From: Reticulascus tulasneorum | Taxonomy: Eukaryota > Ascomycota > Sordariomycetes > Glomerellales > Reticulascaceae | Direction: 5' to 3' | NCBI GenBank assembly: GCA_001557505.1 | Contig: LSAX01000002.1 | Span: 3,844,001-3,908,000, forward strand | DNA length: 64,000 nt | Shown here: positions 24,631 to 35,398 of the stretch, piece after piece | Numbering within the stretch: position 1 is the stretch's first letter | Layout of the letters: each line of letters opens with the position of its first letter | Notes under the pieces: generated by a model | What the model was told of the DNA's origin: nothing | Databases searched by the model: none | Seen by the model: the letters and a program-made list of their open reading frames with translations, nothing else | Translations under genes and position numbers: made by a program

Positions 24631-24936
24631 ATGCTCCTCAAGAATATCTTTATCCTTGTCACCGCCGTTGTCGGCTTCAGCGATGCCGCTTGCGTACTTA
24701 CAGGCTACAACAACCGGGACTGCACGGGCAGCAAGGGCCTTGACCGTACGCTCTCTGGAGAAACCAGATGTATCCAGATGGGCGGGCGTGGCTCGTATCG
24801 CCTCCGCGGCTGTGGGAATGTTCGCATCATAAAGAAGTTGGAGGATGGTTGCGGCGGAGGTACTTTCGACAACAAGATTCAGCAATCTGGTTGCTATCGC
24901 TCTCATGGAAAGAGCCTCCAGGCTCGTACGATTTAA
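24631..24936 (+). CDS. Small secreted cysteine-rich protein (101 residues)
   Basis: Single exon. The N-terminus MLLKNIFILVTAVVGFSDA is a clear signal peptide, cleaved just before the first cysteine. The mature protein of about 80 residues has six cysteines (in ACV, DCT, RCI, GCG, DGCGGG and GCY), enough for three disulfides, plus a glycine-rich segment. This is the profile of a fungal secreted effector-like or antimicrobial-like protein. I do not recognise a named family and infer no activity. A TATA box lies upstream, and the next gene downstream is on the opposite strand. Confidence 0.8.
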   Translation: MLLKNIFILVTAVVGFSDAACVLTGYNNRDCTGSKGLDRTLSGETRCIQMGGRGSYRLRGCGNVRIIKKLEDGCGGGTFDNKIQQSGCYRSHGKSLQARTI

Positions 24937-25227
24937 CGGAAGGAGAAGTGTCATGGGTATCGCCAATATGCAGTCACCACACCGTACGAGGGCGAGAATA
25001 CGAACAAACCACTGAAACACACGATGAAGAGATCTGGAGATTGGACACAATATTAGAAAGGATTCAGGAAAGACTATTGAATCACCGTGATCTAGTGAGC
25101 TAGGAGGATAGATTAGCCAATATGAACCTCAGTCGTTACTATGTACCTTAAGAGTAACATGTGCTTCTTGGCAGTAAAGTAATCGAGATAATAATCTCCC
25201 GAAACGTCGACACTTGCCCAACAGGCA

Positions 25228-26178
25228 TTAGAGCAGCCTCTTCGCCTCCTTCGAAATGTGATCAACCATCATCCTCTTCCCCATGGCACGTGAGAGAAGA
25301 TCTTCCATGCGCTCCGCTTCATTCTTCATTAGCACCTGGTCATGTGGACTATCAGTCATGATTAATGCGCTGTTGAAGTCTAGGATGATCGCTTCTACGT
25401 TAGAAGGTTAGTAAAGTCTTGAATAGATATGGAGCCATGCAAGCGGGAGGCGAACCTTGTTCCCCATTACTCGAATTGCGCCGAAGAAAGACATTTCGAA
25501 AGCCGACTGCGGGCCACACGGTGTGTTCGACATGATCCCGATACAGGATCCTCAAACCATGGAGATCCGCTAGGATCTGTCTGAGCTCTGCTGCCAGCTT
25601 TTCATCGACTGCGTCGGCGGTGATAAGGGTCAGATCGGGCATGAATTCCAGTAGGAGACCGCGACAGGTCTTGCTCGGATCGCCGGCCGCACAAATCCAT
25701 GCACCGTCCTGACTTGGACCCAGGGGGACTTGCAGCCGTCCAAGACAGCGGGGCCATCGCCCTGTAGGAGGCTCCTGCAGAAGAGTGAAAAACGCGTCGC
25801 ACGCCGCCTCTGCGGTGCTTGAGGCGATGGGACTCATTAATTCCGCGTTTGCTGCCAGTTCCATTTGGTATAGCTTCTCATTCGCGACGCCAGGTGGAAA
25901 CTGGTGAAGAATGCACGGCATCAGCGGGCGTGAGAAGCCAAAGGGAAGTCTCGATATCATCTTACCGTCTTGAGTACGCAAGTCACTGTTTTGGGTCGTG
26001 TTCCTCGCGGGACCTTTGCCCGTTTTGACGTTAGCTGACGAGGTCGACATTCGACCAAGAACACGTCTGCCTTGGCTGGCTTCCTTTTGGTCCCATCCTG
26101 GATGGTCCTCAAGATCCTGAACTCCAGTAGTTCGCTAAGATCTTGTATAATATCCGTGCTGGGTTGCTTTCTCTTCAT
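25228..26178 (-). CDS. Protein-kinase-like/phosphotransferase-like protein with atypical catalytic loop
   Basis: I infer exons 26178-25966, 25900-25456 and 25394-25228, giving 274 residues. Joining exon 1 to exon 2 produces CVLKTFPPG, where the Lys is a likely ATP-binding lysine, followed by the helix with E in NEKLYQME. LLLEFMPDLTL resembles a hinge. The catalytic-loop region reads LHGLRILYRDH, then an insertion before FRNVFL, and exon 3 supplies ILDFNSAL at the DFG position. So the fold looks kinase-like but HRD and DFG are altered. The last donor (GTTCGC) is weak, making that splice the least certain. It stands head to head with another phosphotransferase-like gene. Confidence 0.75.
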
Positions 26179-26929
26179 GATGCCGCCGTTTGATTAAGTT
26201 TTAAGTCCAGGTTCCGTGAGTGGTAGCACATTTTCGAGATTTAGGTTATGACATGCGGAGAGTGGACACCGTGCCACAAAGTCCATGTGGGGCTTTGGTG
26301 TTGCAAGCTTTTTATACTACCTTAGTTGGTGCTTACCTCGGGAATAACCTGTAACGTATCTAGTTTTCGAGCGCATGCCAAAGGGGTGATCAATCGAAGA
26401 TGTGTCGCATGTCAGTTCCTCGCCCACCAACTTGCAGGCAGGCCTAGCCCTTGAAAATCGAGCATTGTGACGGAAAGGATTCAAAGAAACGGCTAGATTT
26501 TCCTACCAACCGTATCTTGTTCGCGTTCTGACCAATAGGACATATAGTCGGTACATAAGTACCTGATGCCAGGGCCCCACGTTGTCTGCCCCTAACCGAC
26601 TAATCCTTGCAACTTGCAGGAGGAACTGCCTCGTACGGTGCTAGGTGGCTACCACAACATGCAGTTGGTAACGGCTTGCAGCTCAAGCTATCTCAAGCGG
26701 CAAAATGACAGGCCATTGGCGCACGAATTATGATAACTACCCCAACTTGTCAGGACCAACAAGTGTTCCAAGTTGTGGGCCGTGCCCGTTGAGGAGTACA
26801 TTGAGACCTTCCCGAATTGCGCAGAAGCAACTTTTCGTGGAGGCATGACCTGTCAATCTTCTGACATCCCATTCTCAAGAATTAGTTCCATTTCGGACCA
26901 TTCAGCCTTCCTTTGAGTTGCACTCTTGC
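26179..26929. promoter_or_regulatory. Shared promoter region of two divergent kinase-like genes
   Basis: 751 bases between divergent start codons (26178 minus, 26930 plus). No gene fits inside. I see no strong TATA element for either gene. Confidence 0.45.
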
Positions 26930-28342
26930 ATGATGAATCACGAAAACTACAACCAGCGTCTTGACTTGGTCAAGTCAATCCTCCAGCTGAATGGCCTGGA
27001 AGTATGCTACGAAAATCGATGGGTCGAAGGAACATCGGCTAACAGTTATCTAGGCTCTGAAGATCGAAACCATCGAGTATGACATGAACGCCAAGCATCC
27101 GTACAACAATTACCTCTACCATGTGACCTTGTCATCATCGCCAAGTACTGCAATCACTTTGCGAACACCTGGATCAGACGAAGCTCTGCCGGGCACCATG
27201 TTAATGCCACCGAACACCACATCTTTGATCCTTAAACTCAGTAACGCCAGTCCAATGACGGGGATCAACAACACCAACCGTGTCGAAAACGAGGTTGCCT
27301 TTATGGCACTTGCTCGACATGCACTTTCTGGGTCTAAGTACAGTCATGTTATCCCGGATGTATACGCCTGGGCAAGCATGGCTACAGGCCAAGGCTTCAC
27401 AGTACAGCAGTATATGCATGGGGTCATGCCTGATAAGGTGTTTGAGGATCTCACCTTCGAAGGTAAATCAGCTGTGCTCGCACAAATGGCCGATATCGTC
27501 GCACTTCTCCAGAAATTTGAAGTCCCTCAAACCGTTGACAAGTTTGGAGGATTGAAATTTGATCAAGATGGAAATATTGTCAGCGCTCAGACGACAGTCT
27601 ATAAAAAGGAGCCTGTTGCGACTTATAAGGACTATATTCGCAGCATATTCGATGTGAAGCTTGAGGAAACTGACGAAAATCCTGTCATGCAAGGCTGGAG
27701 AGATAGAGGAGTGAGAGCGAGAATCGATAGCTTTATCGAATATCGGCTGGGAGAGATTTCGAAGGATCATGAAGATCCCAGGAAAGTGCTTGTTCACTCA
27801 GACTTTAGTGAGTCGCCCAAACCGCCCTGTATGTCTGACACTAACCACTTGCAGCAACGAATAACCTTCTGTTTGATCCTTCTGCCCTGAAGGTGACTGC
27901 GTTGCTTGATTTCGACTTTTCATACGTCGCATCAGTCGTAGAGGAATTCATGTTATTCTCATTTGCCAACATGCAGGGCGGCCAGCTTCCAGGGCCGCTG
28001 GAAGATGGAGCACAGCTCGAACTTCGGAACGCAATGCTCAATGGATATTCTCATCTCTCATCAACCACAGATCACTCAGATATCCAGTGGGATCTCGCCA
28101 AAGCGTGGGATGATGCGCTGGCTCAGGCCGGTGCAGCAAGCCCTCAGACTATTCCAAATTTTGAGAGGATTGCAGACACCTACTGGTTTGCAAATACATT
28201 GAGTCCGTTCGAACTGGAAAACTCAGCTATGAGAGAGCGGAGGACAGCTGAGCAGCTGAAGAACATACGGGACGACACTGAGAAGATCATTGTCAGGTTC
28301 TTGGATAAGTATGAGCACACGGGATGGTTCCAAGTCTCATAA
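26930..28342 (+). CDS. Aminoglycoside-phosphotransferase-family (APH) kinase-like protein
   Basis: Exons 26930-27001, 27054-27807 and 27855-28342 give 437 residues. Two ATGs are adjacent (26930, 26933), and either could be used. The ATP-site lysine is probably in SLILKLSN. The catalytic loop appears only after splicing the 47-base intron: VHSDFTTNNLLFD, the HxDxxxxN motif of APH/choline-kinase-like enzymes. It is followed by LLDFDFS carrying the metal-binding Asp. Large families of such proteins occur in filamentous fungi, and their small-molecule substrates are mostly unknown. The divergent neighbour is also kinase-like. All motifs look intact, so I expect an active enzyme. Confidence 0.88.
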
Positions 28343-28989
28343 GCAACGACATATAGTTGCCATGTCTGTATCACGGCGGTGACGTCGGCAGTTCGTGCAG
28401 TTTAAATGAAGTAGGTGAAATGGGTGGAGAAACCTTCCCCTCAACCCGTCTAAGAGCAAAAGACTTTGTTTTCTTTCTACGATCAATGCATTTGAATGAA
28501 TTGGCCTAACTTAAAGTGTAAACTCTATATGATATTCTCATGTACCAAGATTCTCAGGTGAGCTATCTGCTCCTACGCAAACCCTCATACTTATATGTAG
28601 AAGATGACTGCGACTGGAAGACTGCGTTTGGGCCACAGGAATGGCTCAACTGGGCAGTGCAAGAGGGAGTTTGCTGCGCCATCCAAGTCTTCCTTGCCCA
28701 TGATCCAGATTGCCTCGTATGAGATGGGACTGAAAGTCTCATCGAGCTATAAATGGTTATAGGCGTATAGATGAGTTAATGGGGGTACCTCCAAATGATA
28801 ATACAAAGAGACCCAAATAATTAGTGAGGCATCGGTTGGGCGACGCGAACGCAATTTCACGACACATAATTAACTAACTTTAAGCAAGAACACATTTGTC
28901 AAGTTAGAAGCTCGAACTCTTCTCGAGAATTAGCTGGAAGATGGTGCCTATGGCTAGAAAGGAGCCACAGCACAGCTATTCGCCTCCAA
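28343..28989. other. Intergenic region between convergent genes
   Basis: About 650 bases, AT-rich, between the ends of the APH gene (plus) and the dehydrogenase (minus). A 60-codon frame at 28540-28722 has no support. Nothing else is seen. Confidence 0.5.
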
Positions 28990-29885
28990 TTACCACGGCA
29001 CTGAATCTCCTTCATATGTGAACATCCTCCCGCTGTGGCTTTCCCTTGTGGCCACATCTATAACTTTTATAATACCCCCGGAACTTTCATCGACGCTGAT
29101 AGCGGCTTGGTTGTGGCCGAACCAGTTTGCGGCCCTGTTGCCGAGGTCAGTCTGAACCCAACTGTATAAAGTTAGCAAGACCAACATGAGAGGGCAGCAG
29201 CCAGTCCTACCCAGGATCCACGGGGAATGCTGTTAACCACGAGTTCTCTACATGCATGGCTTTGGTATACCAATGCTGTACGAGCTTGGTGGGCCCATAA
29301 GCCGCGTTGGAGAATGGGATCATCTCCCTATAACAATGGTGTTAGCGAGAGACCGGTCTACATTAGGGAACAACCCACTGCGTCTCAGTTAGCTTTAGTC
29401 CATAAAGAGGAAATTGATTCGCACGAAGCACATACCGTCAAAAATGCAGCAGAGGAGCCAATGGTGACCCATTTAGGACTGTTTGCCGCCTTCAACAGCG
29501 GCAGCATTGCTTGGTACAGCCAGAGGAAGCCGTAGATATTCGGCACAATGTGCTCCTGGATATCGTCCGTCTGGACATCGGAGACCTTTGGCCATTTGAA
29601 TGCCACACTGGCATTGGCTACCAAAGTATCTATATGCGTGATACCAATGGAGGTGAGATGTTTGACGGCGTCGGCCGCATTAGACGCAACTGTGGCATCG
29701 ATCTTGATGACATGGAGGATGGTGCCTGCAGCCTTCGACAGTGACAGGAGCTCCTGCGAGGACTGATGATTGGGGTCACGGTTCGCGGCAATGATGGTGT
29801 GGTCTGGCTTTTGGAGGTAGCGCTGTAGAAGACCCTTTCCGATCCCGCGGTTTGTGCCGGTAATGAGGACGATAGTTTGGACCAT
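28990..29885 (-). CDS. Short-chain dehydrogenase/reductase, SDR
   Basis: I infer exons 29885-29436, 29323-29211 and 29161-28990, giving 244 residues. The NAD(P)-binding TGTNRGIG is at residues about 9-16. NAS replaces the usual NAG (LVANASVAF), the catalytic Ser is in IGSSAAF, and YGPTK (YxxxK) appears only after intron 1 is removed. The C-terminal DPGWVQTDLGN is typical of small fungal SDRs. Intron 1 is the longest I infer in the window (112 bases), and its acceptor is taken as GGGAG just before ATGATCCCATTC because only that keeps the frame. It is divergent from the bANK regulator gene, a common arrangement in metabolite gene sets. Confidence 0.88.
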
Positions 29886-29961
29886 GGTACACTATGACTG
29901 GGTATGTGCAGTTTAATTGAACCGATGCATACGGAGATGCCAGAATCAAGCAGGAACTGAG

Positions 29962-29969
29962 TTTTTATA
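29962..29969 (-). promoter_or_regulatory. TATA box of the minus-strand dehydrogenase
   Basis: TATAAAAA on the minus strand, about 80 bases upstream of the ATG at 29885. Confidence 0.5.
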
Positions 29970-30525
29970 TGTCGAGGCCAAACTGCGATAGAGGCCCACG
30001 ATGACATGTCATGGTAATCAAGAGCTGTCATTACTTGATAACACAACTGATTGCTTATTGCACACCTTGTGGAACGATCTTTACGCAACTGCGAATGCTA
30101 CATCTAGTCTTAAAACTAAGGAAAGGGAAATACACCAAGACGGCGAAGGTTGCTTTGAAGCTTCGTTTCTCAGCATTCACCTAACGCTTGTATTATGTGA
30201 ACAGACTGCTACTGCAGAGAGTCCAGTGGCAGTATTGAATTGGATTCAGGCCGAGTAATCATCCCCGTAAGCTAATAAGCATGGTAAGCAAATAATAGTG
30301 GAGCAATTCTCTCCAAGCCAAACCGGGGAAGGCCTAATTAGATGCCTACTAAACCAAGCCTAATATCGAAAGAGAGAGAAACCCGATCAAACAGCTAGTG
30401 TTTGTTACCCGCTTATTGCAACACATGCTGACAAACCTTTTCCGGTAATCACTTCGGGTTCCAGAACAGAACCTCAGATATTGGCCTGGCTGACGGATCA
30501 CGAATCATCCACCACCCATACTAAG
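29970..30525. other. Intergenic region between divergent dehydrogenase and bANK genes
   Basis: About 550 bases, likely holding regulatory sites for both genes. No additional reading frame is supported. Confidence 0.45.
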
Positions 30526-31555
30526 ATGGAAGTAGCAGAAGACCCCATCGAGCGGAGACGGCAGCAGAACCGTCTTGCGCAGAGGAGATTTCGACGTAAG
30601 CAATACTCTGGTTTGGTAGCTTTCTTTCAGTGCAACGTATTGACGCTTAGCAGAGAAGAAGGGCCAGCGTCGTCCTGCATCCACCGCTCAGTATGCTAAA
30701 GAAACTGCACGGGATGCTGACTGTGCAGAATCGACTCCTCCGGTGGTTACCGCGTTCATGGAGTATACAGGAACCTCGGAAGCACTGCTCTCTCTCTGCG
30801 ACTTTGTCACCTTAGGCCAGGATCATACCTCACTTCCAGCCCTTATCCAACTGAACGAGCCTGCCGTTCACACTGTAGAGGCCACAGGTGCCTTTTTCTC
30901 TGAAGAAGATACTACCTTGCTGTTCGCCTCATCAGATGATGGAACATCTCGGCCTACCCTAGGTGACGCTCAAGAACCACCGCCCGCACGCCCTAGTGCT
31001 CGCATTTCAGCATCACAGCTGCGCTCTATTCGTGTCGAGCCTCCACCTTCCTCGGCGAGCTCAGAAGAGGGGTGGCTCGGCCCGTTGCACATTGCCGCAC
31101 AATCTGGCCACTGCGACATCGTGCGTATCTTGCTTGACCAGGGCATTGGCCCGGATGAGCCAGACAGCGATGGGAAGACTGCCTTGGCGCATGCCGCGAT
31201 CGAAGACCAAGGGTCTGTCGTCACAACGCTGCTGGACGCTGGCGCCAGCCTAGGCGTAGCGGATCAAGATGGGCGTTCGGCGATACATTGGGCTGCCCTA
31301 TACAGGCGGGAAGAGGTGCTCTCTGTACTGCTCAAGTTTTGGAAGGAGCGTGGTGGGGCGCAACAGCTCGATATTGATGCTTATGACGACTCTGGGTATA
31401 CGGCACTGCATATGGCGGTCCAGCGGGGATTCATCGGTGGCGTATTGCTGCTGATAAACCATGGGGCGAATGTGAAGTTCAAGGCGCGGAAGTGTCCTCA
31501 CTCCGGAACAGTGATTCCTTATCCACTGCGCAACATTGTGTTTGAAACTAATTAG
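30526..31555 (+). CDS. Basic-region plus ankyrin-repeat (bANK, TOXE-like) transcription factor
   Basis: Exons 30526-30595 and 30654-31555 (58-base intron) give 323 residues. The N-terminus has a bZIP-type basic region, RRRQQNRLAQRRFR, completed across the intron by QKKGQRR. No heptad leucine zipper follows. After a low-complexity middle, residues about 175-300 hold four ankyrin repeats (PLHIAAQSGHCDIVRILL, ALAHAA, AIHWAALYRREEVL, ALHMAVQRGF). A basic region without zipper plus C-terminal ankyrins is the defining plan of the bANK family, whose known member TOXE activates the HC-toxin gene set of Cochliobolus carbonum. A local metabolite regulator is therefore likely. Upstream exons cannot be excluded. 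Confidence 0.88.
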
Positions 31556-33025
31556 ACCTGGAAAACAACCATGGGATGTTGTAGTATAGTCGGATGATTG
31601 TGACATCCTTGCAGCTGGCGTCAACGGCTGGGCTGCATTGACGAAAGTTCACTTGCGTTGATTTGCGGTACTTTTCATAGTGGCCTCATGGCTGTAGCTG
31701 AGGAAACGACGGAGGCTAATTTTGTCCTGAGCATCAAATCTGAACATGCCTGATATGTTTCTAAACAATAATCTACTAGTCCGGCCTCTCCGTAAGGCAG
31801 CCGGCGATCCCTTTCTGTGTGGAGAGTGGAAAGGATGGTAAGACTTGTCACATTCTTTCCAACTATTCCTGGGGACTACCTGACAAAAGGGATGCCCGGG
31901 CTGAGGCTGAGGCTGGCAGGCATCGCCTTGCTCTGCAGCGCAATAAACGCCGTAACTGATTGGAAGGATATATGTTAAGACTGTCTTTGTGAAGAATGAT
32001 GGATACGGCTATAGCCTTTCAGATAGATTCAAGATAATACAAGCTCCAGCTGGAGTTGAGCCGTGTTGAAATTGGACCTAGAAGCGGCCATTGACGCTAA
32101 CCTGAAACTCGCCGTGCTTTAGGGACAGAATACTATGGCTGACCGAGCCAAATTTCTAACCAAGTCGGGAATAGAGAGCCTCAGCGGTCGCTGTAGCACA
32201 CACATTCAACCAAGCAAGCACGGGGCTACTCATGTCGAGGCCTCGAGAGTGGACTTTCTTTCTTCAATCGTGGCCCGTCTTAGGCTGCCGGGGAAGTGGT
32301 TGGCTGAGAGGACGAGTGTCCCCGGTTTTGGCTGTTGGGCGTTCATATCTTACATTCAGAAAGAAACAATGAATATGCTAGGACATGGAAACGAACGCAA
32401 GCTATATTACAACAAGGCACGGTATTTTCCTATCAGCCCTCAGCCTCGTTGGCCTCAACGATCTAAACCAGTGAATTGTTGATAATCTCCACAAAGTGAC
32501 ATCTGCCTTCAGCGGAGGGGTTTCATGCACACGCATCGTTATGTGTTGCAGTATGTACTGATAAACCCGACATGCTCTAGTCGCTCATACCATGCCACCG
32601 CTCGTCTCTCGAAATATCAGCCTATGCAGATATGACGCAAGTTTTATTAAGCCCATTATGCAGCTGCGAAAATCCGGGCTGTTGGTTCTCTCTTGGAAAA
32701 CCATGAGATCTTATAGGTCGGATAAATCTGGCTATTACGGCCAGGGGGCTGAAGATACTTTGATTAATGGGTCTCCCACACTTCTAGGTCACCACTCTAC
32801 CTACTGTGCTCAGTTGAAGAGAAAGGGTGGTGGGAAGAGGGAGGTCACCTGGACCAAGGCAGGAGATGAACAGTTCTTGCCACCGCGGTCGCAACGGATT
32901 CAAAGTGACTGGCCCTTCAACAAAATGTGTGTTTCGCCCACGAGCTATAATAACGCCAAATAGATCCCCTACCTCTCTAGTATCTCCAACAACCCGAACG
33001 ATTTCCCATCAACTGAAAGCCTACA
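31556..33025. other. Intergenic region (1.5 kb), no gene supported
   Basis: Two open frames of 115 and 123 codons (32135-32482, 32592-32963) lack motifs and clear starts. No repeat or RNA gene is recognised. Confidence 0.5.
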
Positions 33026-35398
33026 ATGCCGCACGAAGCGACCATATCACCTATCTCGGGACACGTCTTGACCTTCCGCGATGAGAGCCATCTTCTGGAG
33101 GTACTCGAATTCAACTATACCTGCCAGGCATACACTCAGAAATCCCCCAATAATGAGGAGTGCACGCGGAAATTAAGCACTGCCACGATAGAATATCTTC
33201 GAGCTAGAATACAGACGCTTCTCGAATCCTTCATTCCCTCTGAGGCGGCCGAGTTCTGCCTCTGGCGCCTTGCATTTCGCTCAATTTGCAGCATCGATCA
33301 TCACCATGTCATCATTGATAGGGATGGTGTGCGGAATACTCAATATGGCCTTCTGTACAATAAGTGGCACTCGAAGCTGTGGGCTGACTACCTGAGGAGG
33401 CATCAGATCTCTGATACCATGGCTCTTCAGAGAGCGCTTCCACCTCTGAGAGATCTTGAGAGTTGGAGCAGAGCCATGAAGGACTTTAAGCACAGTATCT
33501 CCACCACGGAGGCAGCGCAGAACGGGTCAACAGATCGAAAGTTTCGAACGTTCCGACGACTGATTGGGAGGAACGGGACAACAACTGCGCGCAATGCGCT
33601 CGAGCAAGAAAGTGACAGAGACCGGCCTCGAGTGAGGCGTGCGATGACATTCGCGTCAACGAGTAGTATAAAGATGTGGGACCCAACAGGCAGACGGCCA
33701 AAACTGACCAGACATAACGATGGCCTAGAGTTCCTCCCGAAATTTAGCCTTAGGAAAGCGAAGCCAACTGAGAATGCTGGCGTGACAGTCGAAAACCTAG
33801 ATAAAGAAGCATCCGACCAAACTGCGAGTGTTACTGCGCCGGAGGAGAGGCGGGAAGAGCCAGATTGGGGGAATGGGGCGATGCTCGGCTTCAGCTTGAA
33901 CGCAAAGAAGGATCCTGAGGAGGAGAAGAATGAGTTCGAAGCAGAGCACCTGGCCATGATTGACCATGAGAATACAGAAGACGAGCCTCCCAAGCATGAT
34001 GCAGAACAAAAAGTGCAAATTGGAGCGCGCCCGCTACTCTCACATCCACCATCCACACCTCCGAGAAACTCCCAACTGGCTTCCAACGTCGAAACACCTA
34101 GTTCCATAGCATCCTCTATACCAAGTCGCATTTTCAGTCCACGTCTCCCTGGAGGCATCACCCCGGCGACAGATTGTAGCGAATCTCCATCCACACCACC
34201 GAATCAGAAGTCAGCCGGTAGTAGCCCTGCAAGCCCCCTGTGGAGATACGCTGCACGAAGAGGAGAGAATGTGCAGGCAGACGTCGGGCTAGGCTCGCAG
34301 GTGTCTGCAACATCTCCTCTGCCTGCGAATGTGTGCAATCAGATCGACGATATTGATAAGGCTCGAATTGTCCTTTACTTGCCCAAGAATGAATTGGAGT
34401 CAACCGCGTTCCCGTTTCTTACCAGACTTAGAGCTCAGCACAAGGAAGTACTGTTTATCGTCAAGGACCAGCACTTATTCAAACCGAAGGCACCTCAGGA
34501 CCCAGACAGGAAAACATCTTTTGATAATTTCCAAAACCCTCACAGCCCGGAAAAGAGCTTGCAACAGATACTCGACATACTCTCCAACAAAATAAAGGAT
34601 GAGGAAGAAATGAAGCATGGCTACGTCTACGGCTTCACCCGCCTAGGCTCCAGTGGCTATATCAAGATCGGACACTCGAAACACGTCAAGCAACGGCTAT
34701 ACGAGATCAAAAATAAATGTGATTACCCACCTTTGGCCATCTTCAAGGCCTTTATGCCGTGCTACGCCGGCGTCATGGAGCGTCTCGTTCACTCCGATCT
34801 CAATAAATATCACCATTGGGACACCTTCTGCAATGGGTATGGATGCAAGCGCAAAGTCGGCCATAAGGAATGGTTCAGGTTAGACAACCTAGAAACTGCC
34901 ATAGATGCAGTGCTACGGTGGCAAAGGTTTAGTCGCACCGTACCGTTTAAGGACGGCTCACTGGTATCGTTCTGGATGAATGTAGTGGATGAAACGCGTG
35001 CGGAGCTGAAGACACAAGGATTTCCGATAGGCAAGCTCACGGCGTTGGAATACTGGAGAGTAAAGATGGCAAAGTCCATTGAGAAGGATTGGCTTGATGA
35101 GAAGGAAAAGACGGTGGTGAGAGAAGTGAACCTGGTAGTGAGGGTCAAGATCGAGCCAAGAGGGGATTCGACGCTCGAGATTGCGAATCGACGAGGCATA
35201 GCAGAGACACTTGTGACGCAAATTCCGATCGTGAGGGGATGGGAGATGGAGAGCATGATCATGAAATCGAAGGCTACCAAGCAGTCACTAGATGGGCAGT
35301 TAGGCATATTCTACGAGGGGGAAATTATTTCGTCTGCCCTACTGGAGCAACCAGAAAGTCACTCACAAAGCGAGACAACCCTGGGCGCGCTATCTTAG
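33026..35398 (+). CDS. T5orf172 (GIY-YIG-like) domain protein
   Basis: Single exon, 790 residues, starting at ATG 33026. The N-terminal 130 residues contain the cysteine-bearing LEVLEFNYTCQAYTQ. The middle is long, polar and disordered (Ser/Pro/Glu-rich, about 170-440). The C-terminal third carries HGYVYGFTRLGSSGYIKIGH with KHVKQRLYEI (about residues 530-560) and CDYPP, then GHKEWF. This is the T5orf172/MUG113-type domain, a member of the GIY-YIG nuclease-like superfamily. Fungi have many such proteins of unknown function, some considered DNA-binding or nuclease-like. Whether this one cuts DNA cannot be told. It sits alone, with 1.5 kb of empty sequence on each side. Confidence 0.88.
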   Translation: MPHEATISPISGHVLTFRDESHLLEVLEFNYTCQAYTQKSPNNEECTRKLSTATIEYLRARIQTLLESFIPSEAAEFCLWRLAFRSICSIDHHHVIIDRDGVRNTQYGLLYNKWHSKLWADYLRRHQISDTMALQRALPPLRDLESWSRAMKDFKHSISTTEAAQNGSTDRKFRTFRRLIGRNGTTTARNALEQESDRDRPRVRRAMTFASTSSIKMWDPTGRRPKLTRHNDGLEFLPKFSLRKAKPTENAGVTVENLDKEASDQTASVTAPEERREEPDWGNGAMLGFSLNAKKDPEEEKNEFEAEHLAMIDHENTEDEPPKHDAEQKVQIGARPLLSHPPSTPPRNSQLASNVETPSSIASSIPSRIFSPRLPGGITPATDCSESPSTPPNQKSAGSSPASPLWRYAARRGENVQADVGLGSQVSATSPLPANVCNQIDDIDKARIVLYLPKNELESTAFPFLTRLRAQHKEVLFIVKDQHLFKPKAPQDPDRKTSFDNFQNPHSPEKSLQQILDILSNKIKDEEEMKHGYVYGFTRLGSSGYIKIGHSKHVKQRLYEIKNKCDYPPLAIFKAFMPCYAGVMERLVHSDLNKYHHWDTFCNGYGCKRKVGHKEWFRLDNLETAIDAVLRWQRFSRTVPFKDGSLVSFWMNVVDETRAELKTQGFPIGKLTALEYWRVKMAKSIEKDWLDEKEKTVVREVNLVVRVKIEPRGDSTLEIANRRGIAETLVTQIPIVRGWEMESMIMKSKATKQSLDGQLGIFYEGEIISSALLEQPESHSQSETTLGALS

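Noticed and set aside
33427..34194. 255-codon minus-strand frame inside the T5orf172 gene
   Set aside because: Mirror of the Ser-rich disordered region of the real gene; low-complexity coding often leaves long antisense frames.
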